Source: Oscillibacter sp. MSJ-31
GTDB taxonomy: Bacteria > Bacillota > Clostridia > Oscillospirales > Oscillospiraceae
DNA length: 64,000 nt
Direction of reading: 5' to 3'
NCBI RefSeq assembly: GCF_018918025.1
Contig: NZ_JAHLPT010000001.1
Span: 186,001-250,000, forward strand
Part shown: positions 41,601-47,332 of the stretch, in pieces
Layout of the letters: each line of letters starts with the position of its first letter
Numbering within the stretch: the first letter of the stretch is position 1
Program-made: the position numbers and the translations under genes
Notes under the pieces: model-generated
Database searches by the model: none
What the model was told of the DNA's origin: nothing
The model's input: the letters and a program-made list of their open reading frames with translations, nothing else

Positions 41601-42953
41601 CAGCGTGATCGTCACATCGGTGGCGGCGATAGCCGTGCCGGTCGTGCCGTCGATAGTCACAGCGTCCACGGTCGCCGTGGGCGTGGTGGACTTATGCACG
41701 AACTTGAGGACGGTTTTGTTGCTGGCTGCGTCGTATTTGCCGTCATAGCTGTTGCCGTCAGGCTTGCCCGTTTCGCATTTCGTGTTGGCGCCGAGAGTCA
41801 CATTGCCATTGATCATGGCGTTTGTTTGATTGCCCGATGCGGTGAGCGTCACCGAGCCGCTGGTGGAAAGGTCAATCTTATTCGCCGCGTTGTTATCTGT
41901 ATTGACAACGCGATTAAAGTTATCATCCAGTGTCAGATCAACAGTAGAATCCTTGATGGACAGCGAGCCCTTTTTAAGATCTGCCGCATAGCCCTTCGTG
42001 CTTACCTTGACGGTGCTGTTCTCAATACTCAGATCGCCGCCATAGTTTGCACAAATTCCGCAACCGTCTGTTATGTCAGAGGCGAGTGTCACATTAGAGC
42101 CGTTCCTGATGGCAACATTTCCGTTGTTATTGTCTTTATTGTAGATGCCGAAAAGAAAATTACTCGGAATATTCACCGTTGCGCCATCCAGCGTGATTGT
42201 GCCGCCGCTAACCGTGCGAATACCGACATTATTATTACCTTTGTTCAGGTTCACGGTCAGCTTCCCACGGATGTCGATGTTGCCGTTGTCTGTAATTGTA
42301 GATGTTTTCGTAGCATTGTAAACACCGTAGATAGAGGATCCTCCGCCTGTTACGGTAATGGCCTTATCTCCACCGGACAGAGAGATCGCACCGCTCTTCG
42401 TATAAATGCCGTACACCAAAGTTTTCGATGAATCATTTAGCTTGACCGTCACATCCAGCGGCGCAGAAATTGTGACGCCCTCTCCTGCGAAAATGCCATA
42501 GACAACACCATTACCATTCGCAGATACAGCCAGCTTGCTGTTGCCGGAGATCTTCAGCTTGCCATTGCTGGACTGGATGCCCATCAAAGAATCGGTAGAT
42601 GATGTTCTGCTTGTGGTAAAGCTGCTGTCGCTCTCAACCACAATGTTCAGGTCGCCGACCACCACAATTCCGCCGTCTTTCCCAACGCCTTCGTAGTCCT
42701 TGAGGAACAGCGTACCGCTGGACGCCTCGTAGCGGGCGACATAGGTTTCGCTGTCGGTATAGTTCTCGCTTGCGATAGTATCGCTATTTGTTTTAAGGTA
42801 TTGCTTGTCGCTGAGGCTGATAAGTTTGCCGGCATTGTTGTACAGCGCGACATCAGCATCCGGAGACGCCGCCAGCGCCGTGGTGGGGAGCAGTGAGAGC
42901 AGCATCACCAGGCTGAGTAGGATGCTCAGGATTTTACTTTTTGTTCGTTGCAT
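38619..42953 (-). CDS. 1,444-residue secreted surface protein with beta-helix repeats, Ig-like repeats and three SLH domains
   Basis: A signal peptide (KILSILLSLVMLLSLLPTTA) ends near residue 28. Residues ~80-430 are Asn/Gly/Ser-rich short repeats of parallel beta-helix style (SIYGVYNATKTSTITDNGN). Ig-like segments follow to ~640. Then several copies of a ~80-residue repeat contain MEYQKSGDPTWTAC and LTNGTYLVRVKATG. A Listeria-Bacteroides repeat (ITFDGNGGTPSASNM to TVYAHW) and a Gly/Ser linker come next. Three C-terminal SLH domains (about 1270-1444; WAQEKGITGGVGNGLFAPNQ) would anchor it to secondary wall polymer. GGAGG precedes the ATG. It is cargo of the element and third gene behind the invertible promoter, so probably a phase-variable adhesin. 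Confidence 0.85.
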   Translation of the reverse strand: MQRTKSKILSILLSLVMLLSLLPTTALAASPDADVALYNNAGKLISLSDKQYLKTNSDTIASENYTDSETYVARYEASSGTLFLKDYEGVGKDGGIVVVGDLNIVVESDSSFTTSRTSSTDSLMGIQSSNGKLKISGNSKLAVSANGNGVVYGIFAGEGVTISAPLDVTVKLNDSSKTLVYGIYTKSGAISLSGGDKAITVTGGGSSIYGVYNATKTSTITDNGNIDIRGKLTVNLNKGNNNVGIRTVSGGTITLDGATVNIPSNFLFGIYNKDNNNGNVAIRNGSNVTLASDITDGCGICANYGGDLSIENSTVKVSTKGYAADLKKGSLSIKDSTVDLTLDDNFNRVVNTDNNAANKIDLSTSGSVTLTASGNQTNAMINGNVTLGANTKCETGKPDGNSYDGKYDAASNKTVLKFVHKSTTPTATVDAVTIDGTTGTAIAATDVTITLTNDKFNEIAAATDVKGWFTNLPTGLEAKIKTDVSANATTATVEISGTPSAASSEVLVIKIPAANLASGSNLDVTSNANAKYNITDPAYSVDITAGTGMALTSGASNQTGLTGAMAEVVYTANTDYYFPTTYSVASVNGVDVTRIDFTKIKVSGTPTANTTITLADATAKTKEATPTATFTAESENGGKLSSVDNTMRYSVDGGGTWNAITGDNMPITNVTTTNGVQVKKPATDSNTMLDSDVKSITVTKATAPTGVTAVDCTTNSNDNGKLKNVTADMEYQKSGDPTWTACSGTEVSGLTNGTYLVRVKATGTVLASDNQSVTINAFGTTPAAEPNASFTATGRDAGALVISGTYTSTMKYSVDGGSVWNDVTSASMDITGVTAANGIQVKDVGNGSTTSESTVKSITVTEGAKPTGLTVTQPSTIGGKGKIETTASHEYNTDGGTTFTSCAGALDNLTAGAYHVRVKANGTMLASETETYTITAFTATQETKPNATFAATGPDSGTLSNLVNGGEYAVTGAAVVNFTASGTTHDLNGVSAGALSIVKKGNGTTTTDSTAQTITVTKAATPSTVTAVGCTTGSNNDGKLKNVTTAMEYQKSGATAWTPGTGSDISGLTNGTYYVRVKANGTELASDNQTVVIAAYVAPTEYTITFDGNGGTPSASNMTTVGKKLSSLPTATHSGSYSFAGWYTAASGGTQITTVYTFSANTTVYAHWTYTGGGGSSSGGGGGSYSPSYSITPGKSENGSITVSPKSARKGDTVTITVTPDKGYELEDLTVLDSKGKELALTEKNGKYSFKMPAGKVEVKATFIKEAEISPFDDVSTNAYYYEAVKWAQEKGITGGVGNGLFAPNQPCTRAQIVTFLWRAAGSPAPKNTGTAFGDVKPGSFYEQAVAWAVENGITGGTGDGMFSPDATCTRAQSVTFLYRAAGSPAVSGSAEFGDVATNAYYADAVAWAAKNGITGGIGGGQFGSGNDCTRGQIVTFLYRAYNK

Positions 42954-42968
42954 AGATCGTTGCCTCCT

Positions 42969-43091
42969 TCATAGAAAGAATTTGTTGGTCTTGTTTCCGT
43001 GCGCTTTGCCTCCCGCGCCCTCCCGCACGGTGGAGAGCACGCCCGTCATTCCATAATGCAGGAAGGACGGCGCTCTTATTCTGTTCTTCAT
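42969..43091 (-). CDS. Possible 40-residue protein between the 183-residue gene and the surface protein
   Basis: The ATG at 43091 overlaps the previous stop (ATGA) and the stop lies 15 bases before the surface protein start. It begins MKNRIRAPSFLHYGMTGVLS and is basic and Gly-rich. The precise coupling at both ends and intact frame across the gap argue that it is translated. No family is recognised. It could work simply to couple translation between the two larger genes. Confidence 0.5.
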   Translation of the reverse strand: MKNRIRAPSFLHYGMTGVLSTVREGAGGKAHGNKTNKFFL

Positions 43092-43639
43092 TTTTTCTCC
43101 ATCGCCGCCCTCCTTCGCTTTGCATCAGTCGTATCGTCACTCTTTTCCGCCCGCTTCGCAAAAAAGAGCAGCCAGCTCAGCCATCTTCCGTGCCGCTCCA
43201 CGCCGACCGTCTCTACGAGCGTCGTCGTGAGGTCGGTGAGGTACAGCTCGGAAACCACGCCTCTGTCCACGCAGTCCTTTGCCTCGGCATACAGCCCCGG
43301 CCAGCGTTTGTTGTCCAGCAGCAGCTCGACACAGATCTCCCGGTTTTGCCGCCGCAGCAGCATGGCGGCCTTCAGCCGTTTGCCCAGCGTGGCGGGACCG
43401 TGCTCCTCCGTGATCTCCAAAATGACACGATCCACCTTGTTCCGTCCGCAGATAGCGGCGATCTCCTCCGGCGTGGACTCGGCAGGGAGGGCAATATAGG
43501 GCCTCTTCAGGCTGCGCAGATCGAGGTCGCCCGCCACACACTCACTGGCGCGGGTGCTGGTCAGGCAGACGGCGGTGCAATAGATCGTCTGCGGCGCGTC
43601 ACGCTCCTTCGCGCTTCCGCGGGATCGTCGAAAACCCAT
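43088..43639 (-). CDS. 183-residue protein of unknown function, first gene behind the invertible promoter
   Basis: The start MGFRRSRGSAKERDAPQTIY at 43639 has GGAGG seven bases upstream. That GGAGG begins directly at the edge of the left inverted repeat. The body includes LKRPYIALPAESTPEEIAAI, DRVILEITEEHGPATLGKRL and ICVELLLDNKRWPGLYAEAK, alternating strand/helix without signal peptide, with a hydrophobic WLSWLLFFAKRAEKS near the C-terminus. It resembles a small cytoplasmic regulatory or enzyme-like fold, but no family is recognised. Its place before an SLH protein suggests a role in surface-protein expression. Confidence 0.65.
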   Translation of the reverse strand: MGFRRSRGSAKERDAPQTIYCTAVCLTSTRASECVAGDLDLRSLKRPYIALPAESTPEEIAAICGRNKVDRVILEITEEHGPATLGKRLKAAMLLRRQNREICVELLLDNKRWPGLYAEAKDCVDRGVVSELYLTDLTTTLVETVGVERHGRWLSWLLFFAKRAEKSDDTTDAKRRRAAMEKK

Positions 43640-43650
43640 GCGCTTTCCTC

Positions 43651-43672
43651 CACATAATGACAATTCTGTTGC
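43651..43672 (+). repeat. Left inverted repeat of the invertible segment
   Basis: 22 bases, the reverse complement of GCAACAGAATTGTC...ATGTG at 43879 and 43911. All three copies are identical. Confidence 0.9.
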
Positions 43673-43743
43673 GCTGCCGCGCCTATTGTCTGATCCTCAA
43701 CTACTGAGAAGAAGAATAAAAGGGCGAAAAGGCGCAGAAAAGC

Positions 43744-43776
43744 AAGCCGGGAGAGAAAATTTCTTTCTTCCGGCTT
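43744..43776. terminator. Hairpin inside the invertible segment
   Basis: AAGCCGG...CCGGCTT with an A/T-rich inner part, followed on the minus strand by TTTT. In the orientation read it could stop leftward transcription coming from the recombinase gene. Confidence 0.55.
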
Positions 43777-43817
43777 TGCCGCCGTTGCGAATCCTATACT
43801 TTTGCTGCAAGTTTAGC

Positions 43818-43847
43818 TTGCTAACACGGTATGTTCTCTGATATAAT
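43818..43847 (+). promoter_or_regulatory. Promoter within the invertible segment (currently rightward)
   Basis: TTGCTA (43818-43823), an 18-base spacer and TATAAT (43842-43847) preceded by TGA, an extended -10. Currently it fires towards the 3' end of the recombinase gene, antisense to it. Confidence 0.8.
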
Positions 43848-43878
43848 GTAAGCGTATCGTAGGGTTACTGTACCCTTT

Positions 43879-43900
43879 GCAACAGAATTGTCATTATGTG
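43879..43900 (+). repeat. Right inverted repeat, inner copy
   Basis: 22 bases starting GCAACAGAATTGTCATTATG. It is an exact inverted copy of 43651-43672. Confidence 0.9.
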
Positions 43901-43910
43901 CGCCCGTGCC

Positions 43911-43932
43911 GCAACAGAATTGTCATTATGTG
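43911..43932 (+). repeat. Right inverted repeat, outer tandem copy
   Basis: Identical to the inner copy, 32 bases away in the same direction. Its last seven bases encode the end of the recombinase gene. Confidence 0.9.
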
Positions 43933-44744
43933 AGCAGCACGCGGCTGACGCGCTCCAGCAGCTTCATGTGCTGCCGCCCGGTTTCCATGGTGTAGATGCG
44001 CGTGGTGTTCACGCTGGCGTGGCCGAGGATGTCCGCGAGCCGCAGAAGGTCCTTTTCCACGCTGTAAAAGACGCGGGCGAACAGATGCCGCAAAGAATGG
44101 GGAAAGACCTTGCGCGGGTCCACCCCCGCCCGCTCACACAGGGCTTTCATGCGCCGCCAGACCGTGCTGCGGTCCAGCGGCGTTTTGTTTTTCGAGAGGA
44201 ACACGCTGCCGGTGGTGACGCCGGCCTTTTTCATATAGCCCAGCAGGAGCCTTCGCAGCGCGGCGGGAATGAGGATCACGCGGGTTTTCCCCTTGTTGCG
44301 GACGGCAGCGCGGCCCTCCCGCACCGCCTCGGCGGTGATGTGCCGCAGCTCGGAGACGCGGATGCCCGTGCCGCAGATGGTCTGCATGACAACGCCGATC
44401 TGCGCCCCGCCCGCGGCGCGGACAAGGCGGGCGTATTCCTCGCGGGAGAGCTCCCGTTCCTCACTCCCGAACAGCGTCCGCTGGACGCGCAGGGGCTTCA
44501 CCCGGCAGTCGGCGCGGCCGGAAAAGGACAGGTAGCTGTTGATCCCCGCCAGCATGGAGTTGACGCTGGCGGCCTCGTATCGCTCTGTCAGTCCTTCCTT
44601 GTAGCAGACGGTCAGCTCCTTGGTGGGCTTGCGCCCGTCCAGCCAGCACAGGAAGGCGCGGGCGTCGCGCAGATACTTTTCTATCGTGGCGGGACTTTTC
44701 TCGTTTTCGCGCAGGTGCTTTTCAAAGGCTTGCAGCTCGTTCAT
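43926..44744 (-). CDS. Tyrosine recombinase (XerC/D-like), likely invertase
   Basis: A 272-residue phage-integrase-family protein with SAM-like N-terminal domain. Catalytic residues are all visible: GTGIRVSELRHI (Arg I), HSLRHLFA (His-x-x-Arg) and LGHASVNTTRIYT (His and the nucleophilic Tyr). The start MNELQAFEKHLRENEKSP at 44744 has GGAGG at eight bases. A longer frame reads through a terminator and is rejected. Because insertion of the element is explained by the serine recombinase, and this gene abuts three inverted-repeat copies, the best role is inversion of 43651-43900. Confidence 0.9.
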   Translation of the reverse strand: MNELQAFEKHLRENEKSPATIEKYLRDARAFLCWLDGRKPTKELTVCYKEGLTERYEAASVNSMLAGINSYLSFSGRADCRVKPLRVQRTLFGSEERELSREEYARLVRAAGGAQIGVVMQTICGTGIRVSELRHITAEAVREGRAAVRNKGKTRVILIPAALRRLLLGYMKKAGVTTGSVFLSKNKTPLDRSTVWRRMKALCERAGVDPRKVFPHSLRHLFARVFYSVEKDLLRLADILGHASVNTTRIYTMETGRQHMKLLERVSRVLLT

Positions 44745-44821
44745 GGTGTCGTCCTCCGTATCGTTTTTCTTAGCTTGCTCACAGAGGTATTGTACGATAC
44801 GGGGCAGAAACGCCCGCGCGA

Positions 44822-44848
44822 TAAAAAACGCGCCCCACGGCGGGACGC
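44822..44848 (-). terminator. Terminator after the SLOG-family gene
   Basis: GCGTCCC pairs with GGGGCGC (one wobble) on the minus strand, followed by six T residues. Confidence 0.75.
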
Positions 44849-44862
44849 ATTTCAACATTGGT

Positions 44863-45417
44863 TTATCCGTTTGTTTTTTCAGAGCCTTGCGGAAAGACCT
44901 GCACGGTCAGCTTTTGGGGATGCAGAACAAGAACAGGTTTTTTCAGCTCTTCCAGCGCATAGCGCAGCGCCCGATCCTCCGCCCGGTCAGCATTTGCGCT
45001 CAGATCGTGAACTGCCAGCACCATATCCGACCGCTCAACGATCTGCTGATAAGCTGAAAACTGAGCATCCGGCTGCTCATAGGGTGAGATACAGTCTATA
45101 TCCGTGCAGCTTGCCAGCATCGCAAAATAGCGGTCACGGAGCTGCGGTGTCCATTTGGTCGCCTGCCCTTCGTGGGGCAGGACACAGATCAAACGAAGGG
45201 CCTGGTCATTCTCCCGCAGCGTGTTGACGATCTCTGCGGCGTATAGCCCCACACCATGATCGCAAGCCACCTGAAACTCTGTTATCCCGCATTGGTGCAG
45301 CTCCATGATGCGCTGTGCCAGCTCCAGCTTCATGCAGCGGCATTGAGTGTCCTCCTCGTCAAAGCCCCACGGAAAGCGCAGAGGATACTGGCCAATGACC
45401 GCACAGCGATGAATCAT
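44863..45417 (-). CDS. SLOG-family/DUF1273-like protein
   Basis: A 184-residue Rossmann-type protein of the SLOG (nucleotide- or ligand-binding) superfamily: RCAVIGQYPLRFPWGFDEED at the start, ITEFQVACDHGVGLYAAEIV in the position of the family glycine loop, then LICVLPHEGQATKW and DMVLAVHDLSANADRAEDRA. The start at 45417 follows AGGTGG. SLOG proteins are often on mobile elements as nucleotide sensors. It is divergent from the XRE regulator with an inverted-repeat operator between. Confidence 0.75.
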   Translation of the reverse strand: MIHRCAVIGQYPLRFPWGFDEEDTQCRCMKLELAQRIMELHQCGITEFQVACDHGVGLYAAEIVNTLRENDQALRLICVLPHEGQATKWTPQLRDRYFAMLASCTDIDCISPYEQPDAQFSAYQQIVERSDMVLAVHDLSANADRAEDRALRYALEELKKPVLVLHPQKLTVQVFPQGSEKTNG

Positions 45418-45464
45418 CACGCCCACCTGCTTTCTCTCTCGGTTTCCGTCATCTGCTCTCTTAT

Positions 45465-45496
45465 ACTATACTATTGCTCGCTAATTAAAGCAATAG
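45465..45496 (-). promoter_or_regulatory. Promoter of the SLOG gene with inverted-repeat operator
   Basis: TTGCTT (45488-45493) and TATAGT (45465-45470) on the minus strand are 17 bases apart. The perfect 8-bp inverted repeat CTATTGCT...AGCAATAG (45471-45496, 10-base gap) covers the -35 and spacer, as a repressor site would. Confidence 0.7.
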
Positions 45497-45569
45497 CTTT
45501 CTGATATATACAGAAAAGAACAGCGAGAACCCGTATAATTTTCTTATCATCAGAAAGGCAGGACACTGT

Positions 45570-45842
45570 ATGAGCAAAGAAGTATCCTTCAAGAATCGTG
45601 ACCGATTCATACAGCTTGGGATCGCTATTGCCGCGCTTCGCAAAATGCGCGGCCTGTCACAGGAGAAGCTGGCGGAAAAGGCCGGTGTCAGCCGTTCTCT
45701 CATCAGCACGATTGAGGCGCCTAATCTGGCGCACAGCTTTTCACTGGATGTGTTCTATGATATTGCCGATGCCCTGGAGGTCGATCCTGCCGATCTCCTC
45801 AACGCATCTGTATTCCCCGACAGGATATTGAAATCGAAATGA
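45570..45842 (+). CDS. XRE-family helix-turn-helix regulator
   Basis: A 90-residue lambda-repressor-like protein. The HTH is IAALRKMRGLSQEKLAEKAG then VSRSLISTIEAPN, and ALEVDPADLLNAS ends the five-helix domain. The position opposite the SLOG gene, with a shared operator, suggests that it controls both. The stop codon is followed at once by a copy of the element repeat, whose hairpin with T-run could also terminate it. Confidence 0.9.
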   Translation: MSKEVSFKNRDRFIQLGIAIAALRKMRGLSQEKLAEKAGVSRSLISTIEAPNLAHSFSLDVFYDIADALEVDPADLLNASVFPDRILKSK

Positions 45843-45845
45843 GCC

Positions 45846-45879
45846 AAAATGCGTCTCAAAATGAGACGCATTTTTCGAC
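45846..45879 (-). repeat. Element repeat, copy 2
   Basis: A perfect palindrome AAAATGCGTCTCA/TGAGACGCATTTT around AAA, then TCGACG. The adjoining core on the minus strand is CGTCGAAA. Confidence 0.85.
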
Positions 45880-46011
45880 GCTTTACGCGCCAACAGCTGT
45901 ATCTGCTTTACATATCGCATCAGTTGTTGGCATCTGCACCGGCGGTTGCTGTCGCTTTAGGAAAAGAAAAAGCAGGCCCACGCTACCGATACGGCAGTGT
46001 GGGCCTGAAAC

Positions 46012-46042
46012 AATGTGTCTCGATTTGAGACGAATTTCGACA
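46012..46042 (-). repeat. Element repeat, copy 3
   Basis: TGTCTCGATTTGAGACGAAT with TGTCGAAA adjoining on the minus strand. Confidence 0.8.
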
Positions 46043-46046
46043 GTGC

Positions 46047-46382
46047 TTACAGAGCGATGGGATCTTCCACATCCTCCATGAACAGATCCATCAGGTCATG
46101 GTTGGCTCCAACATTGGTTACTTCAAAATGGTTGACGCAGTGCTGAAGCCACGGGAAGGTATCGCTCATATCCCGGATCAGATCGAAAATCTCCAAGTCT
46201 GTGGTTTTATATAGAGAATGATAGCCGGAATACTGCTCATGTGAGAAGCTGCGCCTGATCAGGAATTTCTGTATCTTCTCATAAGCGCCTTTGGGGCGGG
46301 ATTTGGAATAGTGTTCTTCCAAATCCTTGATCCGTAAATCAAAATAAAGAGCCTTAAAGCGCTTGGCCTCTTTTCTCGCCAT
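46047..46382 (-). CDS. VapD-like (Cas2-fold) endoribonuclease-type protein
   Basis: A 111-residue protein with the VapD plan: FKALYFDLRIKDLEEHYSKS (beta1 with a conserved Asp), then GAYEKIQKFLIRRSFSHEQY, and DTFPWLQHCVNHFEVTNVGA near the C-terminus, followed by NHDLMDLF. VapD proteins are ferredoxin-fold RNases related to Cas2 and act as toxins. It overlaps the upstream partner by one base (TAATG), as toxin-antitoxin pairs do. The family call is by sequence pattern and not certain. Confidence 0.7.
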   Translation of the reverse strand: MARKEAKRFKALYFDLRIKDLEEHYSKSRPKGAYEKIQKFLIRRSFSHEQYSGYHSLYKTTDLEIFDLIRDMSDTFPWLQHCVNHFEVTNVGANHDLMDLFMEDVEDPIAL

Positions 46383-46717
46383 TACGCAGCACTCTCGCGG
46401 TGGGCATAATGATAGAGAACATCCTCCACGGTGAAGTCTGCTTCGTTTTCTCCGTCATCACTGTTGTACCAAAGCCACTTGATGAGATAGGCCATAAACC
46501 ACTCCTTGTCCTTCAAGGTGGTGATAAGTCGGCCAAAGGTGCCGTAATCACGCGCCATCCCGTTTCCATAGTAGCAGATCGTCCCGTCAGAAAGTGTCTC
46601 TCTGCGGAAATGATACTTGGCAAAGGATTTATCCAGTGCGGCATAAATGGACTCCGGGGCATACTTATGATCCGCCTGCATCTGTGCATCATTGAATTTG
46701 ATTTCCAGCTTCAGCAT
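46382..46717 (-). CDS. 111-residue partner of the VapD-like protein
   Basis: It starts MLKLEIKFNDAQMQADHKYA after AGGAGG with seven-base spacing. Features include YAALDKSFAKYHFRRETLSD, then ICYYGNGMARDYGTFGRLIT and KEWFMAYLIKWLWYNSDDGE. It is acidic at the C-terminus, which would suit neutralising a basic RNase. It is placed and coupled as the first gene of a two-gene module, the position of an antitoxin. No known antitoxin family is recognised. Confidence 0.65.
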   Translation of the reverse strand: MLKLEIKFNDAQMQADHKYAPESIYAALDKSFAKYHFRRETLSDGTICYYGNGMARDYGTFGRLITTLKDKEWFMAYLIKWLWYNSDDGENEADFTVEDVLYHYAHRESAA

Positions 46718-46813
46718 GGTATCGCCTCCTGTCGCCTGAAAAATACCATCTTCTACACCCATAGTATATAGGATGGCTCTTTGATTTGCAATATATTTCT
46801 CCGTCGAAAAAAG

Positions 46814-47213
46814 TCAATGACCCGAAAAGCAGCCCGGTCTTGCAGCAACCGCAAAGCCGTCCGTTCCCGTGATGACCACATTGTTGTATCCGCTGGCGCA
46901 GTGGATCACCAGCAGGCTGCCGTCCTCGGCTCTGCCGCAGACGATACCTGCATGGGAATTGTCCGGGTAAAATACCAGATCACCGGGCTGTGCGTCCGAC
47001 CACGAAATATCAGTGCAATAGCTGTGCTGCATCGTGGCGCCGCCGCCATGGCCGATGATGTAGCTGCCGCCTGTGGCATTGTAAAAGGCCCAATCGACGA
47101 ATCCTGAGCAGTCAAGCCCGTAAGGCCGATAGGTGCCGGTGGTGGAGCTGCCTGCGGCTGTGACCTGCCGCAGCTCGCCCCAGCGGGAATCCCAGCCGAT
47201 TACGAGGCTCTTT
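46814..47213 (-). pseudogene. C-terminal remnant of an NlpC/P60 (CD1108-like) peptidase, cut by the intron
   Basis: The last ~133 codons of a conjugation-associated cell-wall hydrolase. KSLVIGWDSRWGELRQVTAA is followed by the catalytic Cys motif YGLDCSGFVDW. SDAQPGDLVFYPDNSHAGIV carries the His. The 5' part is missing: the frame enters the 3' end of a group II intron and meets a stop. In Tn1549-like elements this gene belongs to the type IV secretion cluster, so it is the scar of a lost transfer region. Confidence 0.8.
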
Positions 47214-47330
47214 ATAGCGATAGGTAATCCACCGCTTTTATCCCGGTGTTACCGGGACAGTCAGGGTGGATTTTCCCCCGCTTCACACCGTGCTTGCGAC
47301 TTTCACCGCACACGGCGCACCATCAGTGCA
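47214..47330 (-). ncRNA. Group II intron 3' end (domains V and VI)
   Basis: Domain V is at about 47284-47318 on the minus strand, reading GCGCCGTGTGCGGTGAAAGT, then CGCAAGCACGG. Domain VI follows, and the intron ends CGCTAT at 47214, directly joined to the NlpC/P60 exon (AAAGAGCCTC). The 5' end of the intron was not found. Confidence 0.8.
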
Positions 47331-47332
47331 GA

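Larger units (their letters stand above)
43651..43900. other. Predicted invertible promoter segment (phase switch)
   Basis: A 206-base unit between the 22-bp perfect inverted repeats holds an outward (rightward) sigmaA promoter and a hairpin but no gene. A tyrosine recombinase gene ends in the outer right repeat copy. Flipping about 43651-43900 would move the -10 to 43704-43709 facing left, with transcription starting near 43697, about 58 bases before the 183-residue gene. As read here the operon is off. Confidence 0.8.

Noticed and set aside
40287-42431. A 714-codon plus-strand frame opposite the surface protein
   Set aside because: Antisense shadow with no ribosome site or domain. The minus strand has signal peptide and SLH domains.
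45846-46042. Short CRISPR-like array suggested by two similar palindromes close together
   Set aside because: The copies are in mixed orientation over 18 kb, with irregular spacing and no cas genes. A VapD-like Cas2 relative alone is not evidence for CRISPR.
45839-46081. An 80-codon plus-strand frame after the XRE gene
   Set aside because: It runs through two copies of the palindromic repeat and has low-complexity odd composition. More likely non-coding.
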